From the NCBI RefSeq assembly GCF_018224615.1, contig NZ_JAGTUK010000002.1:1-64000 (forward strand): DNA of 64,000 nucleotides, given 5' to 3'. The notes below the pieces were generated by a model, which did no database searches, was not told the origin of the DNA, and saw only the letters and a list, made by a program, of their open reading frames with translations. This DNA comes from Microbacterium paraoxydans. Its GTDB lineage: Bacteria > Actinomycetota > Actinomycetes > Actinomycetales > Microbacteriaceae. Positions 25,772 through 34,072 of the stretch are shown here, piece by piece. The first letter of the stretch is position 1; every line of letters begins with the position of its first letter. The position numbers and the translations under genes are program-made.

Positions 25772-27037
25772 TCACTCGGCGACGAGCTCGTCGATCTTCG
25801 CCGCGGCGTTCTTCAGGAAGTCGGACGTCGACTCCTTGGCGAAGATCACCGCGGAGGAGTACTCGTCGCGGAACGCCTGCCACGCCTCGACCGAGTTCGG
25901 GATGCTCGGCACGTCGGCGGTGTTCTCCGCCTGCTCGGCGAACGCCACGTAGTTCGGGTTGGCGGAGAAGTAGTCGGCGTACGTGTCGGTGAGGTCGGTG
26001 CGCATCGGCATCTGGCCGGTGGCCTCGAGCAGCTGGCCGTCGGCGTCCTCGCTGGTGGAGTACTTCAGGAACTCCCACGCGGTCGCCTGGTTGTCGCATG
26101 CCGTGAACATCGACACGCTCTTCGAGTCGGCGAACGTGGTCGGGTTGTCGCGGCCGTCGCTGGTCGGCACGGGCATGAAGCCCACGTCGACCGTGTCGGC
26201 GTACGACGGGATGGCCCAGGGCCCGGCGAGCTGCATGGCCGTGGTCCCGGCCGACATGGCGTCGTCGGTCGCGGCCTCGTTGGGGGCGAGCTTCTCCTGG
26301 TACACGGTGGCCCAGAAGTCGGCGACCGTCTTGCCCTCGTCGGAGTCGAACGTGGCCTTGCCGTCTTCCACGAGCATGGTGCCGTCAGTCTCGGCGAGGT
26401 ACAGGGGGTAGAAGTCGAACCACGGCTGGTAGAACTCGCTGGTCGGCGCGGGCCAGATGGCGCTCTGCACGCCCGAGTCGACGATGGCGCGAGCTCCGTC
26501 GAGGAACGCGTCGTAGGTGTCGAGCTGCGGGTTCTCCGGGTCGATGCCGGCGGCCTGGAACAGCGTCTTGTTGTACATGACCATGACCGGGTTCGACTTC
26601 CACGGCAGCTGGTAGTACTTCCCGTCGGTGGCGTAGGGCTCCACGTCGCCGCTGCGCTCGGTGATGTAGTCGCTGCCGCCGTCCATCGAGCTCAGGTCGA
26701 CCAGGCCGCCCTGCTTGACCCAGCCCGACACGGCCGCGGGGGCCACGTTGTACACCAGGCACGGGGCGGTGCCGGCGGTGATCGCGGCGGTGATCGCCTC
26801 CTCCGACGACGATCCGGCGGGGATCTCCTGCGCGGTGACCTTCTCGTCGGGGTGGTCCTTGTTCCAGGCCTCGACCACGGCCTGGCCCCACGCGAGCTCC
26901 TGCTCGTTGTTCGACAGCCAGATGTCGATGGGGCCGGTGCCGTCGCCCGAGCCCTCGCCACCGCCGCCGCCGGCCGAGCATCCGGTCACGACGAGCGCGA
27001 CGGCGCCCACGAGCGCTGCTGCACGGATCTTCTTCAT
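25772..27037 (-). CDS. Sugar ABC transporter substrate-binding lipoprotein
   Basis: This is a 421-residue lipoprotein. The lipobox is VTGC with Cys20, followed by a glycine-rich linker. The mature part is a family 1 carbohydrate-binding protein (MalE-like; YYQLPWKSNPVMVMYNKTLF and GTTAMQLAGPWAIPSY). AAGGAGG lies 7 bp before the ATG. It is the ligand-capturing component for the two permeases downstream, and the GH130 context suggests a mannose-containing oligosaccharide. Confidence 0.9.
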   Translation of the reverse strand: MKKIRAAALVGAVALVVTGCSAGGGGGEGSGDGTGPIDIWLSNNEQELAWGQAVVEAWNKDHPDEKVTAQEIPAGSSSEEAITAAITAGTAPCLVYNVAPAAVSGWVKQGGLVDLSSMDGGSDYITERSGDVEPYATDGKYYQLPWKSNPVMVMYNKTLFQAAGIDPENPQLDTYDAFLDGARAIVDSGVQSAIWPAPTSEFYQPWFDFYPLYLAETDGTMLVEDGKATFDSDEGKTVADFWATVYQEKLAPNEAATDDAMSAGTTAMQLAGPWAIPSYADTVDVGFMPVPTSDGRDNPTTFADSKSVSMFTACDNQATAWEFLKYSTSEDADGQLLEATGQMPMRTDLTDTYADYFSANPNYVAFAEQAENTADVPSIPNSVEAWQAFRDEYSSAVIFAKESTSDFLKNAAAKIDELVAE

Positions 27038-27072
27038 GGTGTCCTCCTTGACGCGATGGGTGGTGCGGGTGC

Positions 27073-28065
27073 TTACGAGCCGGTGCTCTCCCGGAAGTGC
27101 ACGACGTTGACGTCGACGATCTCGGTGCGCGGTTCGGCGCCGAGGATGCTCTCCTGCAGCAGCCGGGCGGCGGCGCGGCCGCGGGCGGCGGGGTCGGACG
27201 AGACGCTGGTGAGCGCGGGGGAGAGGTGCGCGGACAGGTGGTCGTCGTCGAAGCCGGAGATGGCGAGGTCGTGGGGGATCGCGAGGCCGCGGGAGCGGGC
27301 GAGCGAGAGTCCGGCGATGGCCATGGTGTCGTTCGAGTAGAGGATCGCGGTGGGGCGGTCGGGGAGCGCGAGGAGTTCCTCGGTCACGTCGCGGCCGCTG
27401 GCGGCGGTGAAGTCGCCCTCGCGCAGCAGCTCGTCGGAGCCCATGGCCTCGATGTAGGCGTCGGCGCGGGCGCGGGAGTGCACGTAGTCGAGCGGGCCCG
27501 ACACGTGGGCGATGCGGGTGTGCCCGGCGGCGCGCAGCCGGGCGATGAGCTCGCGCACGGGGGCGGCGTCGTCGGTGCGCACGCAGGAGAACGGACTGTC
27601 CTGGTCGTAGGCGCCGACCAGGACGGTGGGGAGTGCGAGTTCGTCGAGGAAGGGCACGCGCCAGTCGTCGGTGCGCAGGTCGAGCAGGAGCGCCCCGTCG
27701 GCGCGGCCGCGGGCCAGCGTGCGGTAGGCGCGCTCCTCGGCCTCGCGGCCCTGCACCACCTGGAGTACGAGCGCGGTCTCGGTCTCTGCGAGCACCGATT
27801 CGACCCCGGCGATGAAGGCGGGGAAGAACGAGTCGTTCGCGATGACCTGGGGGTCGCGGGCGAGGACCACGGCGATCGCGTTGGCGCGGCGTGTGGCGAG
27901 GGCTCTGGCGCTCTGGCTCGGGGCCCAGTCGAGCTTGCGGGCGGCGGCGAGGACCTTGGCCCTGGTCTCCTCGGAGATGGGGCGGTTGCCGCTGAGCGCG
28001 TGCGACACGGTGGCCTTGGTGACGCCGGCCTCGCGGGCGACGTCGGCGATCGTGGTGCGGCCCAT
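27073..28065 (-). CDS. LacI-family repressor of the GH130 operon
   Basis: This 330-residue regulator has an N-terminal LacI HTH (TTIADVAREAGVTKATVSHAL), the hinge helix QSARALATRRANAIAVV and a periplasmic-binding-protein-like effector domain (YSNDTMAIAG, ISGFDDDHLS). It is the first gene of its own operon, 36 bp upstream of the lipoprotein gene. Two CCGG-centred palindromes lie 40-70 bp upstream of its start, giving a clear autoregulatory site. The effector is probably a mannoside or its breakdown product. Confidence 0.92.
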   Translation of the reverse strand: MGRTTIADVAREAGVTKATVSHALSGNRPISEETRAKVLAAARKLDWAPSQSARALATRRANAIAVVLARDPQVIANDSFFPAFIAGVESVLAETETALVLQVVQGREAEERAYRTLARGRADGALLLDLRTDDWRVPFLDELALPTVLVGAYDQDSPFSCVRTDDAAPVRELIARLRAAGHTRIAHVSGPLDYVHSRARADAYIEAMGSDELLREGDFTAASGRDVTEELLALPDRPTAILYSNDTMAIAGLSLARSRGLAIPHDLAISGFDDDHLSAHLSPALTSVSSDPAARGRAAARLLQESILGAEPRTEIVDVNVVHFRESTGS

Positions 28066-28103
28066 GCCGCCTCCTCGCGGGTGTCGGGCTCACTCGGGTG
28101 CGT

Positions 28104-28133
28104 GAACCGGTTTGATGAGTGTAAACCGGTTTG
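28104..28133. promoter_or_regulatory. Two tandem LacI-type operators
   Basis: AAACCGGTTT at 28123-28132 is a perfect 10-bp palindrome and AACCGGTT at 28105-28112 is a second, shorter one. Their centres are 19 bp apart, on nearly the same DNA face. LacI proteins bind palindromes with a central CG. They control the operon reading leftwards from 28065. Confidence 0.75.
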
Positions 28134-28183
28134 ACGGCGAGCGTCAAGGGACGGTGCCGCGGCGCGCAGCGGGCGCGGCGAGG

Positions 28184-29101
28184 TCAGACGAAGCGGACGG
28201 TCTGCTGCAGCCGCGTGCGGATGTCGAACAGCCCGTTGCCGCCGATCGCCCTGGCCCCCGGCACGCCCTGGCGCAGCACCATCGCCAGAGCACTCCGCCG
28301 CACCACCACCACCGGCACCCCGCGGCTGCTGCCGAGCGGGGTCACCGCCTGCGCCAGATCGTCGTCCGGCAGCACCACGATCGCGCCACCGAACTTCACC
28401 TTCGCGGCCTTGGCCACGTGGCGCATGCGGCCGAGCGCCGCCGTGACCGGGGCTCTGGCGCCGATGTTCGGGCCGGTGATCTCGCCGCGGCGGAAGCCGA
28501 CGACCCCGCCGAAGTCCTCCGACATCAGGCCGTACAAACCGGACGGGCTGAGCACCACGTGGTCGAGCTTGTCGTCGGGCGTCTGTCCTGCCGCCACGTC
28601 ATGCCACACCGTGAAGCCCATGCCGAGGTCGGACACCGTGCGCGCCGTCGCCTCCTCGGCGAGCGCGTCCGCCAGCATGCGCCGCAGCTCCCGCGGGGCC
28701 GCCCGCACGAGCGCGGGGGCGTACGGGTCGGGCACCTCGACCCCGTGGCCCGCCCACTCCCGGATGAGCGTGAGGTAGCGCTCGCGCCGCCAGCCGCCGG
28801 GGTGCCCGTACGAGCGGGCCCGCGGACGCGTGTCGGTGCGTGCGGCCTGCGGTCGCCACCCGCTCCACTCGGCGCCGTCCTCGGTCACGCCCGCGCGGCG
28901 GTCGTAGGCCGCGCGGCCCTCCGCCGTGCCGATCAGCTCCCACGCTCGCTGCACCTGGATGAACACCGCGGCGTCGCCGCCCGTGTCGGGGTGGGTCTGG
29001 CGGAGGCGGAGGCGGTACGCCCGGCGCAGTTCCGCCTCGTCGACCGACGGGTCGACCTCGAGGATCTCGTACGGCGAGGCCGAGAGCGGACTGTCGAACA
29101 T
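28184..29101 (-). CDS. J-domain protein with C-terminal NERD-like domain
   Basis: This 305-residue protein has an N-terminal DnaJ J domain (about residues 8-66) with the HPD motif in RQTHPDTGGD, which stimulates Hsp70 ATPase. The middle is basic and low in complexity. The C-terminal part contains LDHVVLSPSGLYGLMSEDFG, resembling the DHVVxGPxGVF strand of NERD (nuclease-related) domains, although the usual active-site lysine after it is not evident. Zinc-finger and substrate domains of classical DnaJ are missing. GGAGAG supports the start at 29101. Partner and role unknown. Confidence 0.75.
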   Translation of the reverse strand: MFDSPLSASPYEILEVDPSVDEAELRRAYRLRLRQTHPDTGGDAAVFIQVQRAWELIGTAEGRAAYDRRAGVTEDGAEWSGWRPQAARTDTRPRARSYGHPGGWRRERYLTLIREWAGHGVEVPDPYAPALVRAAPRELRRMLADALAEEATARTVSDLGMGFTVWHDVAAGQTPDDKLDHVVLSPSGLYGLMSEDFGGVVGFRRGEITGPNIGARAPVTAALGRMRHVAKAAKVKFGGAIVVLPDDDLAQAVTPLGSSRGVPVVVVRRSALAMVLRQGVPGARAIGGNGLFDIRTRLQQTVRFV

Positions 29102-29167
29102 CGCTCTCCTTCCGCGACCGCGGCGTCCAGGATATCCGTCGCACGTATGCACCCGCCGGGAGCCGTT

Positions 29168-29821
29168 TCAGGCGGGCACGTCCACCACGCGCTCGATGCC
29201 CGTCACGGGACGCACGGTTCCGGCCGAGGCCGCCGCGAGGTCGTCGGCCAGCCGGGGCAGCTCGTCCGCGGGAACCCACAGCTCCAGGCGCGCGGCCTCC
29301 CCATAGCGGGGCGTGCCGAGGGTCGCGCCGTGGTGCTCCGCCCACTCGCGCAGCAGGTTGTCGTAGCGTCCCGCATCGGCGTGCGGCACCTCGACCGTGG
29401 CCTGGGTGAGCGCCCGCCGGTGCACGAGGGCCGCCCGGTCCAGGGCCTCCGACACCGCGGAGCCGTAGGCGCGCACGAGCCCGCCCGCGCCGAGCTTGAC
29501 CCCGCCGAAGTAGCGCGTCACGATCGCGACCACGTCGGTGAGGTCGCGGCGGCGCAACACCTCCAGCATCGGCACCCCCGCGGTGCCCGACGGCTCGCCG
29601 TCGTCCGAGGAACGAGCCTGATCGCCGTGCAGCCCGGTGATCATGGCGGTGCAGTTGTGGTTCGCGTCCCACGCTCTCTTGCGCACGCCCGCGATCACCG
29701 TCTCCGCTTCGTCGACCGAGGTGACGGGCGCGACCAGGGTGAGGAAGCGCGACTTGCGGATCACGAGCTCGTGCTCCACCGGTGCCGCGATCGTCGCGGG
29801 GTACGGGCGGGCGGAGGTCAC
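29168..29821 (-). CDS. YigZ/IMPACT family protein
   Basis: This 217-residue protein matches the YigZ (UPF0029) family: KSRFLTLVAPV, the signature DDGEPSGTAGVP (about residues 73-84) and VTRYFGGVKLGAGGLVRAYG. Relatives include eukaryotic IMPACT, which regulates Gcn2; bacterial members are thought to act on ribosomes or translation, without a defined reaction. The start is a GTG at 29821. It is divergent from the histidine kinase gene. Confidence 0.88.
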   Translation of the reverse strand: MTSARPYPATIAAPVEHELVIRKSRFLTLVAPVTSVDEAETVIAGVRKRAWDANHNCTAMITGLHGDQARSSDDGEPSGTAGVPMLEVLRRRDLTDVVAIVTRYFGGVKLGAGGLVRAYGSAVSEALDRAALVHRRALTQATVEVPHADAGRYDNLLREWAEHHGATLGTPRYGEAARLELWVPADELPRLADDLAAASAGTVRPVTGIERVVDVPA

Positions 29822-29852
29822 GGCCTCACGATACCGAGGCCCCGCGTCGCCT

Positions 29853-29866
29853 CCGTCGAACGATGG
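29853..29866. promoter_or_regulatory. Candidate response-regulator box, copy 1
   Basis: CCGTCGAACGATGG is an imperfect inverted repeat (half-sites CCRYC and GATGG around 4 bp). It lies 30 bp before the kinase start. The surrounding 24 bp match 19 of 24 positions at 31804-31827, just after the response regulator gene. Confidence 0.5.
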
Positions 29867-29895
29867 ACCCGCGGGAGAGCGGCCGGGGGAAGAAT

Positions 29896-31173
29896 GTGAG
29901 CATGTCGTCGCCCGAGCCCTCCCCGCCCTCCGTGCCCGCTGGCCGGTGGTCGTGGGCGACGCTGGTGGGGTCGATCCGGGTGGGGCAGGCCGTGATCACG
30001 GCGGTGCTGCTCGTGGTCGGGGTGGTCAGGGCCGCGACCGACGGGGTGCCGCTGCCGTGGGTGCTCGCCCTCGCGCTCGTGTTCCTCGGCTGGTACGGTG
30101 GCGCGCTGCTGCTGAGCGAGCGCACGGCCGACCGGCGCCTGGCGACCTGGTGGCTGCTGGGTCTCACGCTCATCTGGCTCGGGGCCGTGGTGGTGTCGCC
30201 CGAGTTCGTGTGGCTGGCGTTCGCGCTGTGGCTGCTGGCCGGGTTCATCCTGCCGTTGCGGTGGGCGGTGCCGCTGAGCGTGCTCGTGCTCGCGGTGGTG
30301 ATCCTCGCCCCGGTGGTGCACACGGGCGAGACCACGTACGCGAACGTGATCGGCCCGCTCGTGGGCGGCGTCTTCGCGCTCGGGATCTCCCGCGGCTACC
30401 TCGTGCTGGTGCGCGACGGGCGGGAGCGGCGGCGGCTGATCGCGTCGCTCGTCGCGACGCAGGAGGAGATGGCGGCGGTGCAGGACGAGCTCGCCCGCAT
30501 GCAGCGCGAGTCCGGGGCGAGCGCCGAGCGCACGCGGGTCTCGCGCGACCTGCACGACACGGTCGCCCAGAGCCTGTCGTCGGTGGGGATGCTGTCGCGC
30601 GCGGCGCTCGCGGCCGACGATCCGGGGCAGCGCACGCGCGCGCTGGAGCAGATCGGCGCGCTCGCGGCCGAGGGGCTCGCCGACGCGCGACGCATCGTGA
30701 ACGACCTGATGCCGGCGGAGCTGGAGTCCACCGCCCTGGCGGACGCCCTGGCGCGGATGCTCGACCGCCTGGCCGACGAGACCGGCATCGCCACGACCCT
30801 GCATGCCGACGACGAGCTGCCGCCGCTGGGCATCGATGCCGAGATCGCGCTGCTGCGGACGGCGCAGTCGGCACTCGCGAACGTCCGCACGCACGCGCAC
30901 GCCTCGCGCGTCGTGGTGACCCTGGCCGACGCGGGCGACGCGGTGCGGCTCGACATCGTCGACGACGGGGCCGGGTTCGACGCGTCGCGGTGGGATGCGC
31001 ACGGCCAGCGGAGCGCGGACGGCGGCGGTTACGGGCTGCGGTCGATGCGGGCACGGCTGCGCGAGCTCGGCGGGGGCCTCGACGTGGAGAGCGCCCCGGG
31101 CGACGGCACGGCCCTGTCGGCGCACGTGCCGCTGCGCGTCGCGGGGCCCCGGGATGCGGGAGGGACGCGATGA
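29896..31173 (+). CDS. NarL-type sensor histidine kinase
   Basis: This 425-residue kinase has five to six hydrophobic segments in the first 180 residues and no large extracytoplasmic domain, suggesting sensing in or near the membrane. A coiled coil (LIASLVATQEEMAAVQDEL) leads into a HisKA_3 dimerisation domain with the phospho-accepting histidine in SRDLHDTVAQSLS, then an HATPase domain (NVRTHAHASRVVV, DDGAGFD, GYGLRSMRARLRELGG). The start may be GTG 29896 or ATG 29902. It overlaps the regulator gene by 4 bp. The stimulus is unknown. Confidence 0.9.
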   Translation: MSMSSPEPSPPSVPAGRWSWATLVGSIRVGQAVITAVLLVVGVVRAATDGVPLPWVLALALVFLGWYGGALLLSERTADRRLATWWLLGLTLIWLGAVVVSPEFVWLAFALWLLAGFILPLRWAVPLSVLVLAVVILAPVVHTGETTYANVIGPLVGGVFALGISRGYLVLVRDGRERRRLIASLVATQEEMAAVQDELARMQRESGASAERTRVSRDLHDTVAQSLSSVGMLSRAALAADDPGQRTRALEQIGALAAEGLADARRIVNDLMPAELESTALADALARMLDRLADETGIATTLHADDELPPLGIDAEIALLRTAQSALANVRTHAHASRVVVTLADAGDAVRLDIVDDGAGFDASRWDAHGQRSADGGGYGLRSMRARLRELGGGLDVESAPGDGTALSAHVPLRVAGPRDAGGTR

Positions 31174-31793
31174 CCGCGGTGCGCGTGCTGCTCGTCGACG
31201 ATCACCCCATCGTGCGCGCGGGCGTGAGGTCGCTGTTCGACCACCGCGACGATGTGGAGGTCGTGGGCGAGGCGGCGTCGGGGGAGGAGGCCGTGGCCCT
31301 GGCGCGGCACCTGCACCCCGACGTGGTGCTGTGCGACCTGCGGCTGGGCGCGGGCATGGACGGCGTGCAGACCACCGCGGCGCTGCGCGCGCAGGACCCC
31401 GCGCCCGCCGTGCTCATCCTCACCACGTTCGACCGCGATGCGGAGATCCTGGGGGCGATCGAGGCCGGTGCCGCGGGCTACCTGCTGAAGGACATCGCCC
31501 CGGACGACATCGTGCGTGCGGTGCGCGACGCCGCGGCGGGCGGGCTCGTCCTCACGCCCGAGCTCAGCGAGCGCGTCGGCCAGGTGCTGCGGGCGCCGCG
31601 GGTACGGCTGACCGACCGGGAGCTCGACGTGCTGCGGCTGCTCGCCACGGGCGCCTCCAACCGCGAGATCGCGAAGACCCTGTTCGTCACGGAGGCCACG
31701 GTCAAGACCCACCTCGTGCACGTGTTCGAGAAGCTCGGTGCGGACAGTCGCGCCAGGGCCGTGGCGATCGCGCGCGAGACCGGCGTGATCTGA
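31170..31793 (+). CDS. NarL/FixJ-type response regulator
   Basis: This 207-residue protein has a receiver domain (residues 1-120) with acidic residues DD at 10-11, the phospho-acceptor Asp56 in VVLCDLRLG and the lysine in YLLKDIAP. The LuxR-type HTH follows (LTDRELDVLRLLATGASNREI). It is the cognate partner of the kinase, as shown by the ATGA overlap. Repeated palindromes upstream of the kinase and downstream of this gene are candidate binding sites. Confidence 0.93.
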   Translation: MTAVRVLLVDDHPIVRAGVRSLFDHRDDVEVVGEAASGEEAVALARHLHPDVVLCDLRLGAGMDGVQTTAALRAQDPAPAVLILTTFDRDAEILGAIEAGAAGYLLKDIAPDDIVRAVRDAAAGGLVLTPELSERVGQVLRAPRVRLTDRELDVLRLLATGASNREIAKTLFVTEATVKTHLVHVFEKLGADSRARAVAIARETGVI

Positions 31794-31805
31794 GCCCGCG
31801 CATCT

Positions 31806-31819
31806 CCACCGTTCGATGG
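31806..31819. promoter_or_regulatory. Candidate response-regulator box, copy 2
   Basis: CCACCGTTCGATGG has the same half-site pattern as the box at 29853. It lies between the response regulator gene and the DUF2871 gene, 54 bp before the latter, so DUF2871 may be a target of the two-component system. Confidence 0.5.
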
Positions 31820-31872
31820 ATCCGCGGCGCGCGGCCCCGGCGGAGGCTGGAGGGGACCCGAAAGGAACACCC

Positions 31873-32334
31873 ATGCGCCGACTCTTCTACGCCGCGTTCG
31901 CCTCCATGCTCGCCGGGGTCGCCTCCGGCCTCTTCTACCGCGAGTTCACCAAGCTCAACGACTTCCCCGAGGGCGCCCCGACGCAGCTCGGGCTCGTGCA
32001 CACGCACCTGCTCGTGCTGGGCTTCGTCGTGTACCTGATCGTGCTGCTGCTCGAGCGGGCGTTCACGCTCTCCGCGAGCCGCCTGTTCGGCTGGTTCTTC
32101 TGGCTCTACACCGCGGGGCTGGTGCTCACCTCGGCCATGCTGCTGTGGCACGGGTCGCTGACGGTGCTCGGCCTGGAGTCGTCCAAGATGATCGCGGGCA
32201 TCGCCGGTCTGGGTCACATGCTGCTCACGGCGGGGATGGTCCTGCTGTTCCTGGCGCTGCGCAAGCGCCTGCCCGCGTCCACGCGCGCCGCGGCGGCTCC
32301 GGCCGCGGAGGCGTCTCCCGCCGCGATCGGCTGA
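31873..32334 (+). CDS. DUF2871 membrane protein
   Basis: This 153-residue protein has four hydrophobic segments with histidines inside or near them (GLVHTHLLVLGF, LLWHGSL, GLGHMLLTAGM). It matches DUF2871, small membrane proteins reminiscent of cytochrome-like four-helix bundles. The C-terminus is Ala/Pro-rich. AAAGGAA lies upstream of the ATG. Proximity to the two-component system and the shared box suggest it is regulated by it. Function unknown. Confidence 0.8.
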   Translation: MRRLFYAAFASMLAGVASGLFYREFTKLNDFPEGAPTQLGLVHTHLLVLGFVVYLIVLLLERAFTLSASRLFGWFFWLYTAGLVLTSAMLLWHGSLTVLGLESSKMIAGIAGLGHMLLTAGMVLLFLALRKRLPASTRAAAAPAAEASPAAIG

Positions 32335-32359
32335 TCGGCCGCGGCGAGGGCGTCATACG

Positions 32360-32395
32360 CGAATCGGCGGGTTCCCTGGGGAACCCGCCGATTCG
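32360..32395. terminator. Bidirectional terminator between DUF2871 and the cycA-like gene
   Basis: A perfect 16-bp stem (left arm starting CGAATCGGCGGG, right arm ending CGCCGATTCG) closes a CTGG tetraloop. It lies between convergent stop codons at 32334 and 32407, so it can end both transcripts. Confidence 0.85.
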
Positions 32396-32406
32396 TGCGT
32401 CTGGGG

Positions 32407-33876
32407 TCAGTCGGCCTCGACGGTCTCGTCGCGCAGGTAGGCGATGTGGGCTTCGTGCCGGGCGATGTGGTGCGGCGACTTGCGCACGAACAGCCATGCG
32501 ACGACGAGAATCGCGAACCAGATCGGGGTGACCAGCAGTGCGGTCAGCGTGTCGGGCTGCGTGGTGAGCGCCCACAGGATGAACACGAAGAACGCGAGCA
32601 CCACGAACACCATGAACACGCCACCGGGCATCTTGAACGCGGAGGTCGCCGCCTTCTCCGGACGGGTGCGGCGGTACACGAGGTAGCTGCACAGGAAGAT
32701 CGTCCACACGAACATGAAGCACACGGCCGACACCGTGGTCACCATGTCGAACGCCGTCCCGATGTCCTTGCCCGCGTAGAGCAGCACGACGCCCGACAGC
32801 AGCAGGATGCAGGAGAGGAACAGGGCGTTCTGCGGCACGCGGCGCTTCGACAGGCGGGCGAACACGGCCGGGGCGTCGCCGTCCTGCGCCAGGCCGAACA
32901 CCATGCGCGAGGTCGAGTAGATGCCGGAGTTCGCGCTGGACATGGCCGAGGTGAGCACGACCAGGTTGACGACGGTCGCGGCGATGCCGAGCCCCGCGAG
33001 CGCGAACATGGCGATGAACGGGCTCTCGCCGGCCACGTACTCGGTCCACGGGGTCACCGCCATCAGGACGATCAGCGCGCCGACGTAGAACAGCAGCACG
33101 CGGATCGGGATGGCGTTGATCGCCTTGGGGAGGTTGCGCTTCGGGTCCTTGGTCTCGGCGGCGGCGGTGCCGACCAGCTCGATGCCCACGAACGCGAACA
33201 CGGCGATCTGGAACCCGGCGACGAAGCCCAGGAAGCCGTGCGGGAACATGCCGCCGTGGTCCCACAGGTTGGCGAAGCTCGCGGTGCCCGCGTCGTGCTG
33301 GAAGCCGGTGAACACCATCACGAGGCCGGTCACGATGAGCGCCACGATCGCGACGATCTTGATCAGCGCGAACCAGAACTCCATCTCGCCGAACGCGGCG
33401 ACGGTGGGCAGGTTCAGCGCGAGCAGGATCACGACGACCAGCAGCCCCGGGATCCACAGCGGGATGCCGGGGATGAGCGCGTCGGTGTACCCGGCGATCG
33501 CGATCACGTCGGCCACGCCGGTGACCACCCAGCAGAACCAGTAGGTCCAGCCGGTGAAGAACCCCGCCCACGGGCCGAGCAGGTCGCTCGCGAAGTCGCT
33601 GAACGACTTGTACTTGAGGTTGGAGAGCAGCAGCTCGCCCATCGCCCGCATGACGAAGAACAGCATGAAGCCGATGATCATGTAGACGAAGATCACCGAT
33701 GGCCCGGCGACCGAGATCGTCTTTCCGCTGCCCATGAACAGGCCGGTGCCGATGGCCCCGCCGATCGCGAGCAGCTGGATGTGCCGGTTGCTGAGCGCCC
33801 GTCGCAGATGCTGCTCGTTCCCGGTGTCGGCGCTCGCCCCCGCGGCTCCGATCGCCCCCGTGTCTTCCTTCGTCAC
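32407..33876 (-). CDS. cycA: D-serine/D-alanine/glycine-type amino acid permease
   Basis: This 489-residue APC-superfamily transporter has twelve hydrophobic segments. Its N-terminal half follows E. coli CycA closely (LSNRHIQLLAIGGAIGTGLF, SLKYKSFSDFASDLLGPWAG-type segment, WTYWFCWVVTGVADV, FAFVGIELVGTAAAETKDP). CycA takes up D-alanine, D-serine, glycine and D-cycloserine by proton symport. The GTG at 33876 is the start; GGAGGA lies 5 bp upstream. It is divergent from the MATE gene. The exact substrate range is inferred from similarity. Confidence 0.85.
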   Translation of the reverse strand: MTKEDTGAIGAAGASADTGNEQHLRRALSNRHIQLLAIGGAIGTGLFMGSGKTISVAGPSVIFVYMIIGFMLFFVMRAMGELLLSNLKYKSFSDFASDLLGPWAGFFTGWTYWFCWVVTGVADVIAIAGYTDALIPGIPLWIPGLLVVVILLALNLPTVAAFGEMEFWFALIKIVAIVALIVTGLVMVFTGFQHDAGTASFANLWDHGGMFPHGFLGFVAGFQIAVFAFVGIELVGTAAAETKDPKRNLPKAINAIPIRVLLFYVGALIVLMAVTPWTEYVAGESPFIAMFALAGLGIAATVVNLVVLTSAMSSANSGIYSTSRMVFGLAQDGDAPAVFARLSKRRVPQNALFLSCILLLSGVVLLYAGKDIGTAFDMVTTVSAVCFMFVWTIFLCSYLVYRRTRPEKAATSAFKMPGGVFMVFVVLAFFVFILWALTTQPDTLTALLVTPIWFAILVVAWLFVRKSPHHIARHEAHIAYLRDETVEAD

Positions 33877-34072
33877 GTCATTCCTCCGGTCCTCGTCGAC
33901 AGCGTCGCCGCACCCGCGCGGGCGACTGATGCAGAGTAACCACCGGCTCCCGCTCGTCCGAAATCGAGCGGCCCTCCGGGTGCTCCGTCGGTCGGGCGCT
34001 TCCTCTGCCCGAAACGATTCGATAAACTGGCGGCTCCCCGATCCGCCCTCCGTCTTCTGCGAGCCGCTCTTC

